Source: Maricaulis sp034670125 (GTDB lineage: Bacteria; Pseudomonadota; Alphaproteobacteria; Caulobacterales; Maricaulaceae). Taken from it: DNA of 64,000 nt. The first letter of the stretch is position 1, and the number at the start of each line of letters is the position of its first letter. The translations under genes were made by a program, and so were the position numbers. Shown here piece by piece: positions 1-8,446 of this stretch. The notes beneath the pieces are model-generated. The model searched no databases. It saw only the letters and a program-made list of their open reading frames with translations, and was not told the DNA's origin. The DNA is taken from contig NZ_JAXMOC010000001.1 of NCBI RefSeq assembly GCF_034670125.1, forward strand, positions 62,001 through 126,000, in the 5' to 3' direction.

Positions 1-571
1 GGCTTGCGAGGACATCCTCGACCGTCACGGTCTTCGGCAGCATGGCGTGAGGATTGTGCCGGGCATGATGGGAGGCGGCGACCTTGATCCAGGCCAGTTG
101 CTCCGAGGTGGTCCCGAACTCATGCATGTGGCGCGCGGCGCACATGCCGTAGCTGGTGTGATTGGTCAGCCCGACCCATTGCTCAAATGCCGCTTCCGGG
201 GCACCGGGTCGAAAACGCTGCACAGCCTCCGACCGCGGACGGCCGGCGAGCGTGATCAGCGCCACCGAGCATTGACCCATCGCGATCGCCTGCGCGGCAT
301 GGGCGACGTGCTGGATGTAGGTACAGCCCCCCATCTCGGTAGAGTCGGTGTGACGAATATCGAGCCCCAGATAGTCGATCATCGAGATGGGTCCGAACCC
401 CGGCGCGTCCGTGGCGCAGAAATAGCCGTCGACATCGGCCAGTGAAAGTCCGGCATCGGCCAACGCGCCGGCAGCACATTCGGCATGCAGCTGCGGCGTC
501 GTCATGTCCGGTGCGAGCCGGGTCGGGTGCTCAAAGGCACCGGCAATGCAGGCAGAGTTTCGTAACGACAT
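1..571 (-). CDS. Thiolase family protein (SCP2/nonspecific lipid-transfer type), partial
   Basis: The first 190 residues of a thiolase-like acyltransferase are visible and the 3' part lies beyond base 1. The reading starts MSLRNSACIAGAFEHPTR and shows the thiolase-like N-terminal half, with a GGCTYIQHVAHAAQAI block in which Cys83 is placed like a nucleophile. The pattern is closer to SCP-x/nonspecific thiolases, often involved in breakdown of branched or steroid side chains, than to the classical acetyl-CoA acetyltransferase at 2526. The ATG at 571 is 27 bases past the transporter stop, so the two are probably co-transcribed. Whether it cleaves or condenses, and its substrate, cannot be told from this fragment. 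Confidence 0.75.
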   Translation of the reverse strand, partial: MSLRNSACIAGAFEHPTRLAPDMTTPQLHAECAAGALADAGLSLADVDGYFCATDAPGFGPISMIDYLGLDIRHTDSTEMGGCTYIQHVAHAAQAIAMGQCSVALITLAGRPRSEAVQRFRPGAPEAAFEQWVGLTNHTSYGMCAARHMHEFGTTSEQLAWIKVAASHHARHNPHAMLPKTVTVEDVLAS

Positions 572-598
572 GATGGGCCCTGTGTGTCTTTCGCTGAC

Positions 599-2065
599 TT
601 ATTCCGCGGGACCGGACGCACCCGGCACTTCGCTGGCACGGATAGAAGCAAGATTGGCCTCGTGGCTGGCCCGGTCGATCCGGTAGAAATAGAGGAAACA
701 CGCCCCGCCGATATAAAGCACCGCCATCATCGGGATGTAGAGTTGGGCCAGCCCGGTCACCACGCTCATCTCGACACCGCTCGTACGGGCATCATCGGGC
801 ATCCCGACCATCGCGAGCATGATTGCCGCGACCATCGCCCCCAGCCCCGATGCGCATTTCTGCATGAAGGAGTTGGCGGCATAGAACAGACCTTCGGCGC
901 GGCGCCCCGTCGCGACGGCGCTTGCGTCTGCCACATCGGCGATCATGGCATGGACCAGGATCGCAGATGAGATGGCGCAGGAGGCGTAAAGCGACGAGAT
1001 TACGAACAAGACCGGCAACAACAAGGGATTGTCGTTCGCATAGAACACGCCGATCAACCGCAGAATATAGGGCGAGATGACAAACAGGACCCCGGTCACC
1101 GCGAGCAGGAATGCGGCGCCGCGCTTGCCCAGCCGCTTTGAGAGCCGCGGCGCGATGGCCAGAGCCAGGAAGGCGCCGAGGAAGCCGTCCAGCGACAGAA
1201 TGGCCAGGCCGGGCCCGCCAAATCCCCAAAGCAGCGATCCGAAATAGAGGATCAGCGCGGAACTCATGCCGACAGCGGTGTATTTAAGGACACCAAAGGC
1301 CAAAACAGCGAGAAAACCCTTGTGGGAAAAGGTCTTGCGCATCATCCCCAGCGTCTGGAAGGGGTTGCGCGTCCGCGGCGGCGGCAATTGCCGCAGATAC
1401 TTGATCCGGTGATGTGTTCCCGCGGTCGAGACCAGCACGGACACAATCATGATCACCGCTCCGGTCACGCCGAAGGCAACATACCCATCCGGATTGGTGA
1501 TGCCAGAAGGGTGTTCCGGCGTCTCGGCGAGGAAAAAGGCGAGCGCGACGAAGGCCAGCCCGATGCCTCCAGCATAACCAAAGAAAAAGCGATAGCTCGC
1601 AATCGAGGTCCGCTCGTCATAGTCGGTGGCCAGTTCCGGGGCGAGCGCCGAGGATGGAATTTCATAAAGCGTGATGAAGGTTCGCACGCACGACGCCACG
1701 ATCACGATATACCAGAACAAACCAACTCCACTGAGACCTGCCGGAGGAAACCAGAGCAGGAGAAAACTGCCAGCAGCCGGCAGGGCGGAGGCATACATCA
1801 GCGGGTGCCGGCGGCCCCATCGCGTTCTCAGACTGTCAGAAATCTGGCCGACAATCGGGTCCGAGATCGCATCGACGATCATGACCGTCAGGATCGCCGC
1901 TCCGACAAGCTCGGCCGGAGCCCCCATCACATAATTGTAGAAGTACAGGAGGAAGACCTTGAACGCCGCGTCCTTGACGCCATAGGCCATGGAACCAATG
2001 CCGTACAACATCTTGATCTGGAAATTCAGAGGCGGCGCACCCACCGGATGGGTCCGTTCAGTCAT
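599..2065 (-). CDS. MFS transporter, GPH (glycoside-pentoside-hexuronide):cation symporter family
   Basis: A 488-residue polytopic inner-membrane protein with about 12 hydrophobic segments. The N-terminal block (YGIGSMAYGVKDAAF, then a DAISDPIVGQISD stretch and RTRWGRRHPLM) is the MelB/GPH-family signature for cation-coupled uptake of sugars or other small organics. The start is set by TGGAGGG upstream of the ATG at 2065. It sits just ahead of a thiolase gene in the same direction and faces a second thiolase across 460 bases, so the cargo may be a lipid-like or steroid-like compound rather than a sugar; that is inference from context. A distant relative of the same family lies at 39823. Confidence 0.85.
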   Translation of the reverse strand: MTERTHPVGAPPLNFQIKMLYGIGSMAYGVKDAAFKVFLLYFYNYVMGAPAELVGAAILTVMIVDAISDPIVGQISDSLRTRWGRRHPLMYASALPAAGSFLLLWFPPAGLSGVGLFWYIVIVASCVRTFITLYEIPSSALAPELATDYDERTSIASYRFFFGYAGGIGLAFVALAFFLAETPEHPSGITNPDGYVAFGVTGAVIMIVSVLVSTAGTHHRIKYLRQLPPPRTRNPFQTLGMMRKTFSHKGFLAVLAFGVLKYTAVGMSSALILYFGSLLWGFGGPGLAILSLDGFLGAFLALAIAPRLSKRLGKRGAAFLLAVTGVLFVISPYILRLIGVFYANDNPLLLPVLFVISSLYASCAISSAILVHAMIADVADASAVATGRRAEGLFYAANSFMQKCASGLGAMVAAIMLAMVGMPDDARTSGVEMSVVTGLAQLYIPMMAVLYIGGACFLYFYRIDRASHEANLASIRASEVPGASGPAE

Positions 2066-2525
2066 GCGCCCTCCAGAGACACGTGGCAGACTCTCCCGCG
2101 TAATCCCGTCATGGGCGCGGCCCTCCTCCCTCGAAACCAGGCGCTGTATTCAGCGTCCCGGCATGCCGCGGCGGCGCAGCCATCCAGCATGGGCACTTTC
2201 TCACGACCAAACGAGCATACCTGTAATTTGAAAAGCGACAAGAGCGACAGAATGGAGATGCGCATGCATGACCGTCATCCGGATTTGCGACCTCGCTGAC
2301 CAAAATTGGCAAACCGGTCCGGTTTTTTCTTGCCCCGCTCCACTTCAGGCGACTAGAACGTGACCATAACCCATTGCAACAGGGGAGAGGCAAGGCGCAG
2401 GCAAAGTCGAACAGGCAGGCCCGATGTCCGGCAATCCCGGTCTTCGAAGTCGTCGACAACGACACGCTGAAACCCGGCGCCCCCCCTCCCGAACATCCTG
2501 TTTCCACAGTCAGAGAGATTCAATC
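2066..2525. promoter_or_regulatory. Divergent intergenic region with a central palindrome
   Basis: 460 bases between two divergently transcribed genes. No convincing gene is present. The clearest element is AAACCGG-T-CCGGTTT at 2311-2325, a perfect 7-base-arm dyad followed by more T residues, which could be an operator or a weak terminator-like hairpin. The rest shows ordinary composition, and I could not place promoters with confidence. Confidence 0.4.
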
Positions 2526-3698
2526 ATGCGTGATGCCGTCATCGTCTCCACAGCCCGCACCCCGATCGGCAAGGCCTATCGCGGCGCCTTCAATGCCACA
2601 CCTTCGCCGACCCTGTGCGGCCACGCCATCAAGTCTGCCGTCGAGCGTTCCAAGGTCGACCCGGCCGAAATCCAGGATGTGATCATCGGTGCGGCCCTGC
2701 AGCAGGGCGTGCAGCACACGATTGGCCGCACCGCCGCGCTGCGGGCCGGACTTCCGGTCACCGTCGCCGGCCAGTCGATGGACCGCCAGTGCTCCTCCGG
2801 CCTGATGACAATCGCCACGGCGGCCAAGCAGGTCATCGTCGACCGCATGGATGTGGTTGTCGCCGGCGGCGTCGAGTCGATCTCGATGGTCCAGACCAAG
2901 GAAATGCGCGTCCAGCCGGACCCGGAACTTCTGGCCATGCACAAGGACATCTACATGCCCATGCTGCAGACAGCCGAGATCGTGGCCGAACGCTATGGCA
3001 TCTCCCGCGAGCGCATGGACGAATACGGCCTGCAATCTCAGCAGCGCACCGCCGCCGCCCAGGACGCCGGCAAGTTCGATGACGAGATCGTGCCGATGAA
3101 GTCGACCAAGATTGTCGTCGACAAGGCCACAGGCGAAACCTCGCAGCAGGAGGTTTTCCTTGAAAAGGACGAAGGCAACCGCCCGGGCACCGAGCTAGCC
3201 GGCCTGCAGGGCCTGAACGCAGTCATCGAAGGCGGCACCATCACCGCCGGCAACGCCTCGCAACTCTCTGACGGCGCCTCGGCCTGCGTTGTAATGGAAG
3301 CCGGTCTGGCAGCAAAGCGTGGCCTGGCCCCGCTGGGTCGCTACATGGGCATGGCCGTCGCCGGCACCGAACCGGACGAGATGGGCATCGGCCCGGTCGT
3401 CGCGGTGCCGAAACTGCTCGAGCGGTTCGGCCTCAAGACGGATGATGTCGGCCTGTGGGAACTCAACGAAGCCTTCGCCGTTCAGGTCCTCTATTGCGCG
3501 GACAAGCTGGGCATCCCGGCCGACAGGCTGAACGTCAATGGCGGCGCCATCTCGATTGGCCACCCCTATGGCATGTCTGGCGCCCGCATGGTCGGACACG
3601 CCCTGATCGAGGGCAAGCGACAGGGCGCCAAATACGTTGTCGTCACCATGTGCGTCGGTGGCGGCATGGGCGCCGCCGGCCTGTTCGAGGTTCTGTAG
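2526..3698 (+). CDS. Thiolase (acetyl-CoA C-acyltransferase)
   Basis: A 390-residue thiolase that catalyses thiolytic cleavage of 3-ketoacyl-CoA or the reverse condensation of acetyl-CoA. The catalytic triad is complete: nucleophile Cys89 in SMDRQCSSG, His346 in GGAISIGHPYG and Cys376 in CVGGGMG. The NEAFAV motif precedes the histidine. Length equals the family norm of about 390. The frame stays open 34 codons upstream, but homology begins at MRDAVIVSTARTPIG, so the ATG at 2526, preceded by AGAGAG, is preferred. It stands alone and ends in a strong hairpin terminator shared with the convergent tesB. Likely role is fatty-acid or ketone degradation; FadA and PhaA cannot be separated from sequence alone. 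Confidence 0.9.
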   Translation: MRDAVIVSTARTPIGKAYRGAFNATPSPTLCGHAIKSAVERSKVDPAEIQDVIIGAALQQGVQHTIGRTAALRAGLPVTVAGQSMDRQCSSGLMTIATAAKQVIVDRMDVVVAGGVESISMVQTKEMRVQPDPELLAMHKDIYMPMLQTAEIVAERYGISRERMDEYGLQSQQRTAAAQDAGKFDDEIVPMKSTKIVVDKATGETSQQEVFLEKDEGNRPGTELAGLQGLNAVIEGGTITAGNASQLSDGASACVVMEAGLAAKRGLAPLGRYMGMAVAGTEPDEMGIGPVVAVPKLLERFGLKTDDVGLWELNEAFAVQVLYCADKLGIPADRLNVNGGAISIGHPYGMSGARMVGHALIEGKRQGAKYVVVTMCVGGGMGAAGLFEVL

Positions 3699-3722
3699 TC
3701 CGGCTACGGACCGCATGAACAC

Positions 3723-3761
3723 GAAGGGGCCGCACCGGATCATCCGGCGCGGCCCCTTTCG
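3723..3761. terminator. Bidirectional rho-independent terminator
   Basis: GAAGGGGCCGC pairs with GCGGCCCCTTTC, and the inner CCGGAT/ATCCGG extends the stem. A-rich and T-rich flanks suit both directions. It lies between the convergent thiolase and thioesterase genes. Confidence 0.85.
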
Positions 3762-3790
3762 TCAGCAGTGTCCGGCTTCCAATGCCGGAC

Positions 3791-4708
3791 CTATTCGTCG
3801 CGCAGACGGATCAGCCCTTCTTGCGCGGTCGACGCGACCAGCCTGCCCTGGCGGTCAAAGAGCTGCCCCCGATTGAAGCCCCGACCGGCGCCGGACCATG
3901 GGCTGTCCGTATCATAGAGCAGCCAATCCCCCATATCGACGTCCTCGTGAAACCAGATCGCGTGGTCGAGGCTGGCCGACTGCATTTTCCGGGTCATCCA
4001 GCTGACGCCATGTGGCTGCATGCAGGTACTCAACAGCGCCATGTCGGACGCAAAGGCAAGAATGGCGCGGTGCATGATCTGGTTGTCTGTTGCCAGATCG
4101 GTGGCGCGTATCCAGATCTGTCGCTTCGGTTCCCGCTTGCGCGGATCGAGCGGCGACCAAGGGTCGACCGGTCGCATCTCGATCGGGCGCGGCCGCGTCA
4201 TGAAGCGGTAGAACGGCTCTGGAATCTGATCTTTCATCTTGCGCAGGAGCTCGACCTCGGTCGGCAACTCGTCAGGCGTGATGACATCCCCCAAATCGAC
4301 CTGGTGCGTCAGCCCCGCCTCCGGCTTCTGAAAGGAAGCCGTCATGTTGAGGATGGGCTTGCCCCGCTGCATCGCGATGACACGACGGTTTGAGAAACTC
4401 CCCCCATCGTAGTCACGCTCGACCCGATAGATGATCGGGAAGTCCTCATCGCCCGGACGCATGAAATAGGCGTGCAGGGAATGGACATGCCGCTCCGGAT
4501 CAACCGAACCGACCGCAGACGTCAGCGCCTGGGCAATAACCTGCCCACCAAAGACCCGGCCACGACCGCCGGGATTGCGGCGCCCACGGTACAGGTCGAC
4601 ATCGATCTCCTCGACATCAAGCAGATGGACCAGACCCGCCGCCAGCTCGGCTGGCGTGCGACGATGCGCGTCGTCCCTGTCAATGTCTGACTTGTCAGCT
4701 TCAGCCAT
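3791..4708 (-). CDS. tesB: Acyl-CoA thioesterase II
   Basis: A 305-residue double-hotdog thioesterase that hydrolyses medium/long-chain acyl-CoA to free acid and CoA. Seen in sequence are GRVFGGQVIAQAL near residue 50, HSLHAYFMRPGD near residue 78, and the C-terminal half with HAIWFHEDVDMGDWLLYD and GRGFNRGQLFD, which are typical TesB landmarks. Length fits the family (about 285-305). The ATG at 4708 has GAGGGC upstream. It converges with the thiolase and shares its terminator. Likely a housekeeping enzyme balancing the acyl-CoA pool. Confidence 0.92.
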   Translation of the reverse strand: MAEADKSDIDRDDAHRRTPAELAAGLVHLLDVEEIDVDLYRGRRNPGGRGRVFGGQVIAQALTSAVGSVDPERHVHSLHAYFMRPGDEDFPIIYRVERDYDGGSFSNRRVIAMQRGKPILNMTASFQKPEAGLTHQVDLGDVITPDELPTEVELLRKMKDQIPEPFYRFMTRPRPIEMRPVDPWSPLDPRKREPKRQIWIRATDLATDNQIMHRAILAFASDMALLSTCMQPHGVSWMTRKMQSASLDHAIWFHEDVDMGDWLLYDTDSPWSGAGRGFNRGQLFDRQGRLVASTAQEGLIRLRDE

Positions 4709-4802
4709 GCTGCTGCCCTCAACCGGATCTTCGTTTCAGCGCCAAGTCTGGACCGCGCGCGTGCGAATTTCCAGCTTCGGGTACGGCGATCAGCCGATCA
4801 GG

Positions 4803-5960
4803 TCAGGACGCGACCACACGCAGCGACTTCGTGGGCGCATCCCAGGGCAAATGCTGGGAATCGAGAATAACCATGTTGTCGCGGTTCACGATTTCCGGTC
4901 GGGCGTTATAACCCAGCAACTCCTTGACCGAATGATCGGTGTGCCGCGCCAGCATCATTGTTTCGTCGGACGAGAAATTGGTTAGCCCGCGAGCGACCTC
5001 ATCACCGCTCTCCGAATAGATGTGCAGGACATCGCCCTTGGTGAACGCGCCATGGATCTTCACCACATCCTCGTGACTGACGCCGGTCGCGCTGGTCTTC
5101 AACGCCGCCGCGGCGGAATCCGTAAGAACGAGACCGCCAGCGCGATGCAGCCGGTTGGTCAGCCAGACAGCCCAGGACGACGCGGGGGTGCCCTTGGCGA
5201 CGCACTTGGTGTGGCGGCGCTCTCCGCTCAGGACAGCGGAAACGGGGCGATCGATCGTGCCCTCCGCAATCAGGGTGGTACAGCCGGCATTCTGGGCCAG
5301 ATTGGCCGCTTGAATCTTGGTCAGCATGCCGCCCGAGCCCAGCGAACTCGTCCCGGAAGTGACTTCAAGATACTCGGTAACGTCCTCGATCGTGTCGACA
5401 AACTGCGCCTCCGGGTCCGACGGGTCGCGATCATACAGCCCGTCGATGCTGGTCAGGATGATGAGATGATCAGCCTGGATCATCTGCGCGACACTGGCGG
5501 CAAGACGGTCATTGTCGCCAACCCGGATCTCTTCGGTGGTCACCGTGTCATTCTCGTTGACGATCGGCATGATGCCGCGCTCGAACAGGCGCTGGATCGT
5601 GTTCTTGGTGTTGAGGAATCGTCGACGTTCCTCCAGATCATCCAGCGTCACGAGAATTTGCGCGATATCAAAACCGTGCTCCTGTGCCACCTGCCGGTAG
5701 GCGTGAAGCAGTAGCGGTTGCCCGCACGCCGCAGCTGCCTGCTTGTCCAGCACGCCTGCCTCCTCTGGCGAGGTCTTGATCGCATTGAGCCCCAGGGCCA
5801 CAGCTCCGGACGACGCCAGCACGACATCATGACCCTGATCGCGGAGCCGGGCGATATCCGCCAGCAACTCGTTCATGAAGGCATAGCGAAGTGTCAGTCG
5901 GCGATCATTGGCCAAAAGGCTAGATCCGATCTTGACGACGATGCGTTGACGCTGGCTCAC
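4803..5960 (-). CDS. proB: Glutamate 5-kinase
   Basis: Phosphorylates L-glutamate to gamma-glutamyl phosphate, the first and normally feedback-inhibited step of proline synthesis. The 385 residues hold an amino-acid kinase domain (VVKIGSSLL near 8, SSGAVALG near 50, IVNENDTV near 150, GDNDRLAA near 165, SLGSGGMLTKIQAA near 225) and a C-terminal PUA domain from about 280. The start is a GTG at 5960 preceded by AGGAGA. It is split from proA, unlike the common proBA operon, and is transcribed away from proC-proA, so the two promoters share one intergenic control region. Confidence 0.96.
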   Translation of the reverse strand: MSQRQRIVVKIGSSLLANDRRLTLRYAFMNELLADIARLRDQGHDVVLASSGAVALGLNAIKTSPEEAGVLDKQAAAACGQPLLLHAYRQVAQEHGFDIAQILVTLDDLEERRRFLNTKNTIQRLFERGIMPIVNENDTVTTEEIRVGDNDRLAASVAQMIQADHLIILTSIDGLYDRDPSDPEAQFVDTIEDVTEYLEVTSGTSSLGSGGMLTKIQAANLAQNAGCTTLIAEGTIDRPVSAVLSGERRHTKCVAKGTPASSWAVWLTNRLHRAGGLVLTDSAAAALKTSATGVSHEDVVKIHGAFTKGDVLHIYSESGDEVARGLTNFSSDETMMLARHTDHSVKELLGYNARPEIVNRDNMVILDSQHLPWDAPTKSLRVVAS

Positions 5961-6001
5961 ACGGTTCTCCTGAATAACACGCCGAATAGCATCCCGGCGC
6001 C

Positions 6002-6021
6002 AATAGTTCGCGCAAACTATT
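6002..6021. promoter_or_regulatory. Candidate operator palindrome upstream of proB
   Basis: AATAGTT, six spacer bases, AACTATT: a perfect 7-base inverted repeat in the AT-rich proB/proC gap. The position suits a repressor acting on proB. The binding protein is unknown. Confidence 0.45.
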
Positions 6022-6152
6022 TAGCATTCGAAATTTTTCAACCCCAAAACATGTCCAAAAGCTCGCCGGTCGCCGAAACAAGCGTGGTATATGGCGTAAT
6101 TTCTTATGCCCCGAGGGCTGGAACGCGGAGATGCTGCAACCGCATATATAAT

Positions 6153-6180
6153 TTGAATTCGAAATTGTTTTTGCTATATA
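6153..6180 (+). promoter_or_regulatory. Candidate promoter for proC-proA-putP
   Basis: -35-like TTGAAT, 16-base spacer and -10-like TATATA. It lies inside the AT-rich gap about 100 bases upstream of proC. Not compared with experimentally mapped promoters. Confidence 0.4.
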
Positions 6181-6281
6181 GCCCTCCACATCGTGCTCGA
6201 CCTGCCCCGGCGGATCGGGCATTTTCATGTGAGCAGGCCGCTTCCGCCCGGGAGTGGCATCACGGACGGAGCGGACTTGGC

Positions 6282-7061
6282 ATGGAAATTCTGTTGGTGG
6301 GATGCGGAAAAATGGGCGGCGCCATGCTGCGACGCTGGCTTGATGCCATGCCCGCGCGTTTCACCACCGTGAACCGGAGCGGCCGCGCCCTGCCGCCCGG
6401 CACCGAGCACGTCGCCGGCCACGAGGCCCTTGCCGGTCGCCGGTTTGATGCCATCATCATCGCGGTCAAACCTCAGCAAATTCCCGAAGTGATGCCCGAC
6501 TACGCTGACTTGCTGGCAGACGGCGGCTGTTATGTCTCGATCGCCGCCGGGTATTCGACCGGTTCACTGGCCAACCTCCTCAACAACGCGCCGGTGATCC
6601 GCCTCATGCCGAACCTCCCGGCCCTGATCGGACGCAGCGTCAATGGCCTGTTCGCGGGTCCGGCTTGCGCCGACCTTCACCGTGAGCTTGCCGATCAACT
6701 GGCCCGTACAACCGGAATGGCGGTCTGGCTGGACGACGAGGATGAACTGGACCGTCTCACGGCCGTCGCCGGCAGCGGGCCGGGCTATGTCTTCGAAATC
6801 GCCCGCAGCTATATCGCGGCAGCAGAGGCCTTGGGCTTTACTGCGGAGACAGCCCGCTCGCTCGTTCTGGAAACCATGGGCGGCGCCATCGAAATGGCAG
6901 CCCGCTCGGACCAGGACGTCGCGGAACTGCGCAATTCCGTGATGAGCAAGAAGGGCACGACAGAAGCCGGGATCAATGTGCTGCGCCGGGATGGCCAGCT
7001 GGACGACCTGCTGCGCGACACCACGCGTGCAGCCTACGACCGGGCGGTCGAACTGCGCTAG
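6282..7061 (+). CDS. proC: Pyrroline-5-carboxylate reductase
   Basis: Reduces pyrroline-5-carboxylate to L-proline with NAD(P)H, the last step of the pathway. The 259 residues begin with a Rossmann motif (VGCGKMGGAML) and carry IAVKPQQ near 65, RLMPNLPALIG near 110 and the C-terminal signature with AVAGSGPGYVFE, VMSKKGTTEAG and L..DG. The frame is open far upstream, but homology and a GGAG site fix the ATG at 6282. It is followed after 45 bases by proA, so the last two synthetic steps are co-expressed. Confidence 0.95.
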   Translation: MEILLVGCGKMGGAMLRRWLDAMPARFTTVNRSGRALPPGTEHVAGHEALAGRRFDAIIIAVKPQQIPEVMPDYADLLADGGCYVSIAAGYSTGSLANLLNNAPVIRLMPNLPALIGRSVNGLFAGPACADLHRELADQLARTTGMAVWLDDEDELDRLTAVAGSGPGYVFEIARSYIAAAEALGFTAETARSLVLETMGGAIEMAARSDQDVAELRNSVMSKKGTTEAGINVLRRDGQLDDLLRDTTRAAYDRAVELR

Positions 7062-7106
7062 TTGCCCGACACGCCCTTCTCAATAACACTGCACCCCAAG
7101 GAAGCC

Positions 7107-8363
7107 ATGTCAGACCGTATGCAAGCCTATATCGAACAACTCGGCCGCCAGGCCCGTGCCGCCTCCCGCACTCTCGCGACGGCGTCCACGGAGCGAAAGA
7201 ATGCGGCCCTCATTGCCGCAGCGGCGGCCCTGCGACTACGGGCCAACGATCTGCTCGAGGCCAATCGCATCGACGTTGAGGGCGTGCGCAAGGCCGGCAA
7301 GCCGGATGCCTTCATTGACCGTTTGATGCTGGATGGTGACAGGATTGAAGGGGTGGCCAGTGCGGTCGAGGCGATCGCGACCCTGCCCGACCCGGTGGGG
7401 CGCATCCTGGCCGAAATTGATCGACCCAATGGCTTGCGGATCGAACGCGTCGCGGTGCCGTTGGGCGTAATCGGCATGATCTACGAGTCGCGCCCGAATG
7501 TCGGCGCTGACGCCGGCGCATTGTGCCTGAAATCCGGCAATGCCGTGATCCTGCGCGGTGGCTCGGAAAGCCTCAACTCGACCCGCATCATTGTTGAATG
7601 CATGAAGGAAGGCCTGCGTGAGGCCGACCTGCCGGACGATGCGATCCAGATGATCGACACCGCCAATCGCGACGCCGTGAAGCATCTGCTCCAGTGCACC
7701 CAATTCGTCGACCTCGTCATCCCGCGCGGCGGCAAGGGCCTGGTCTCGCTGGTCCGCGATCAGGCGCGCGTGCCAACGCTGCTTCACCTCGACGGCAACT
7801 GTCACACCTATGTTCATGCCGGTGCCGATCTCGACAAGGCTGTCGCCATCGTCGAGAACGCCAAGCTGCGCCGGACCGGGATCTGCGGTGCCACCGAAAG
7901 CCTTGTGGTGGATGAGCGCGTCGCCACGGACCTGCTGCCGCGCCTGGTCGACCGGATGACCGCCTGTGAGTTTCGGGGCGACCCGGCAGCCGTCACCATC
8001 GATCCGCGCATCAAGGCAGCCGATGACGCAGACTGGGATACCGAGTATCTCGACGCCTGCCTGTCGGTAAGGATTGTGGACGGGCTGGAGGCCGGCATCA
8101 ATCATGTCGCGGCCCATTCGTCCGGCCATACCGACGCCATTGTGACGGAAGACGCAGACGCCGCGGCATGCTTCCTGGCGATGATCGACAGTGCCGTCGT
8201 CATGCACAACGCGTCGACGCAATTCTCGGATGGCGGGGAATTCGGAATGGGCGCCGAAATCGGTATTGCCACCGGCAAGATGCACGCCCGTGGCCCGGTC
8301 GGTCTCGAGCAACTCACGTCATTCAAGTACCTGGTGCACGGCGAAGGACAGACCCGTCCTTGA
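7107..8363 (+). CDS. proA: Glutamate-5-semialdehyde dehydrogenase (gamma-glutamyl phosphate reductase)
   Basis: NADPH-dependent reduction of gamma-glutamyl phosphate to glutamate semialdehyde, the second step of proline synthesis. 418 residues, equal to the family norm. Landmarks are PLGVIGMIYESRPNV near 118, the nucleotide-binding KSGNAVILRGGSE near 142 and catalytic Cys260 in RRTGICGATES, with FSDGGEFGMGAEIGI near the C-terminus. The ATG at 7107 with AAGGAAG upstream is preferred over a TTG that directly follows the proC stop. Confidence 0.96.
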   Translation: MSDRMQAYIEQLGRQARAASRTLATASTERKNAALIAAAAALRLRANDLLEANRIDVEGVRKAGKPDAFIDRLMLDGDRIEGVASAVEAIATLPDPVGRILAEIDRPNGLRIERVAVPLGVIGMIYESRPNVGADAGALCLKSGNAVILRGGSESLNSTRIIVECMKEGLREADLPDDAIQMIDTANRDAVKHLLQCTQFVDLVIPRGGKGLVSLVRDQARVPTLLHLDGNCHTYVHAGADLDKAVAIVENAKLRRTGICGATESLVVDERVATDLLPRLVDRMTACEFRGDPAAVTIDPRIKAADDADWDTEYLDACLSVRIVDGLEAGINHVAAHSSGHTDAIVTEDADAAACFLAMIDSAVVMHNASTQFSDGGEFGMGAEIGIATGKMHARGPVGLEQLTSFKYLVHGEGQTRP

Positions 8364-8446
8364 CGGCCGGGCGTCCACTGGCCTTGAGCCAAAGGGCAAA
8401 TTCCTCAATCTTCCACCTTCCGTTTCGCTGAACCCAAGGCAAGTCC

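Larger units (their letters stand above)
5961..6281. promoter_or_regulatory. Divergent proB / proC-proA control region
   Basis: A 321-base stretch clearly richer in A and T than its surroundings, with no gene. Towards proC there is a plausible promoter: TTGAAT at 6153-6158 and TATATA at 6175-6180 with a 16-base spacer, leaving a leader of about 95 bases. On the proB side lies a palindrome, AATAGTT (6002-6008) and AACTATT (6015-6021), 40-60 bases ahead of the proB start, which looks like an operator. Two TTCGAAATT copies occur near 6029 and 6158. Confidence 0.6.

Noticed and set aside
2252..2299. A 15-codon leader-like frame (two His, four Arg) followed by a terminator-like dyad, suggesting attenuation
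   Set aside because: The next gene is a thiolase, not an amino-acid gene; no alternative antiterminator stem could be drawn, and the frame is the end of a longer shadow frame.
5718..6281. N-terminal extension of proC reading back into proB
   Set aside because: It overlaps the antisense end of proB and the AT-rich control region; homology starts at 6282 with a good ribosome site.
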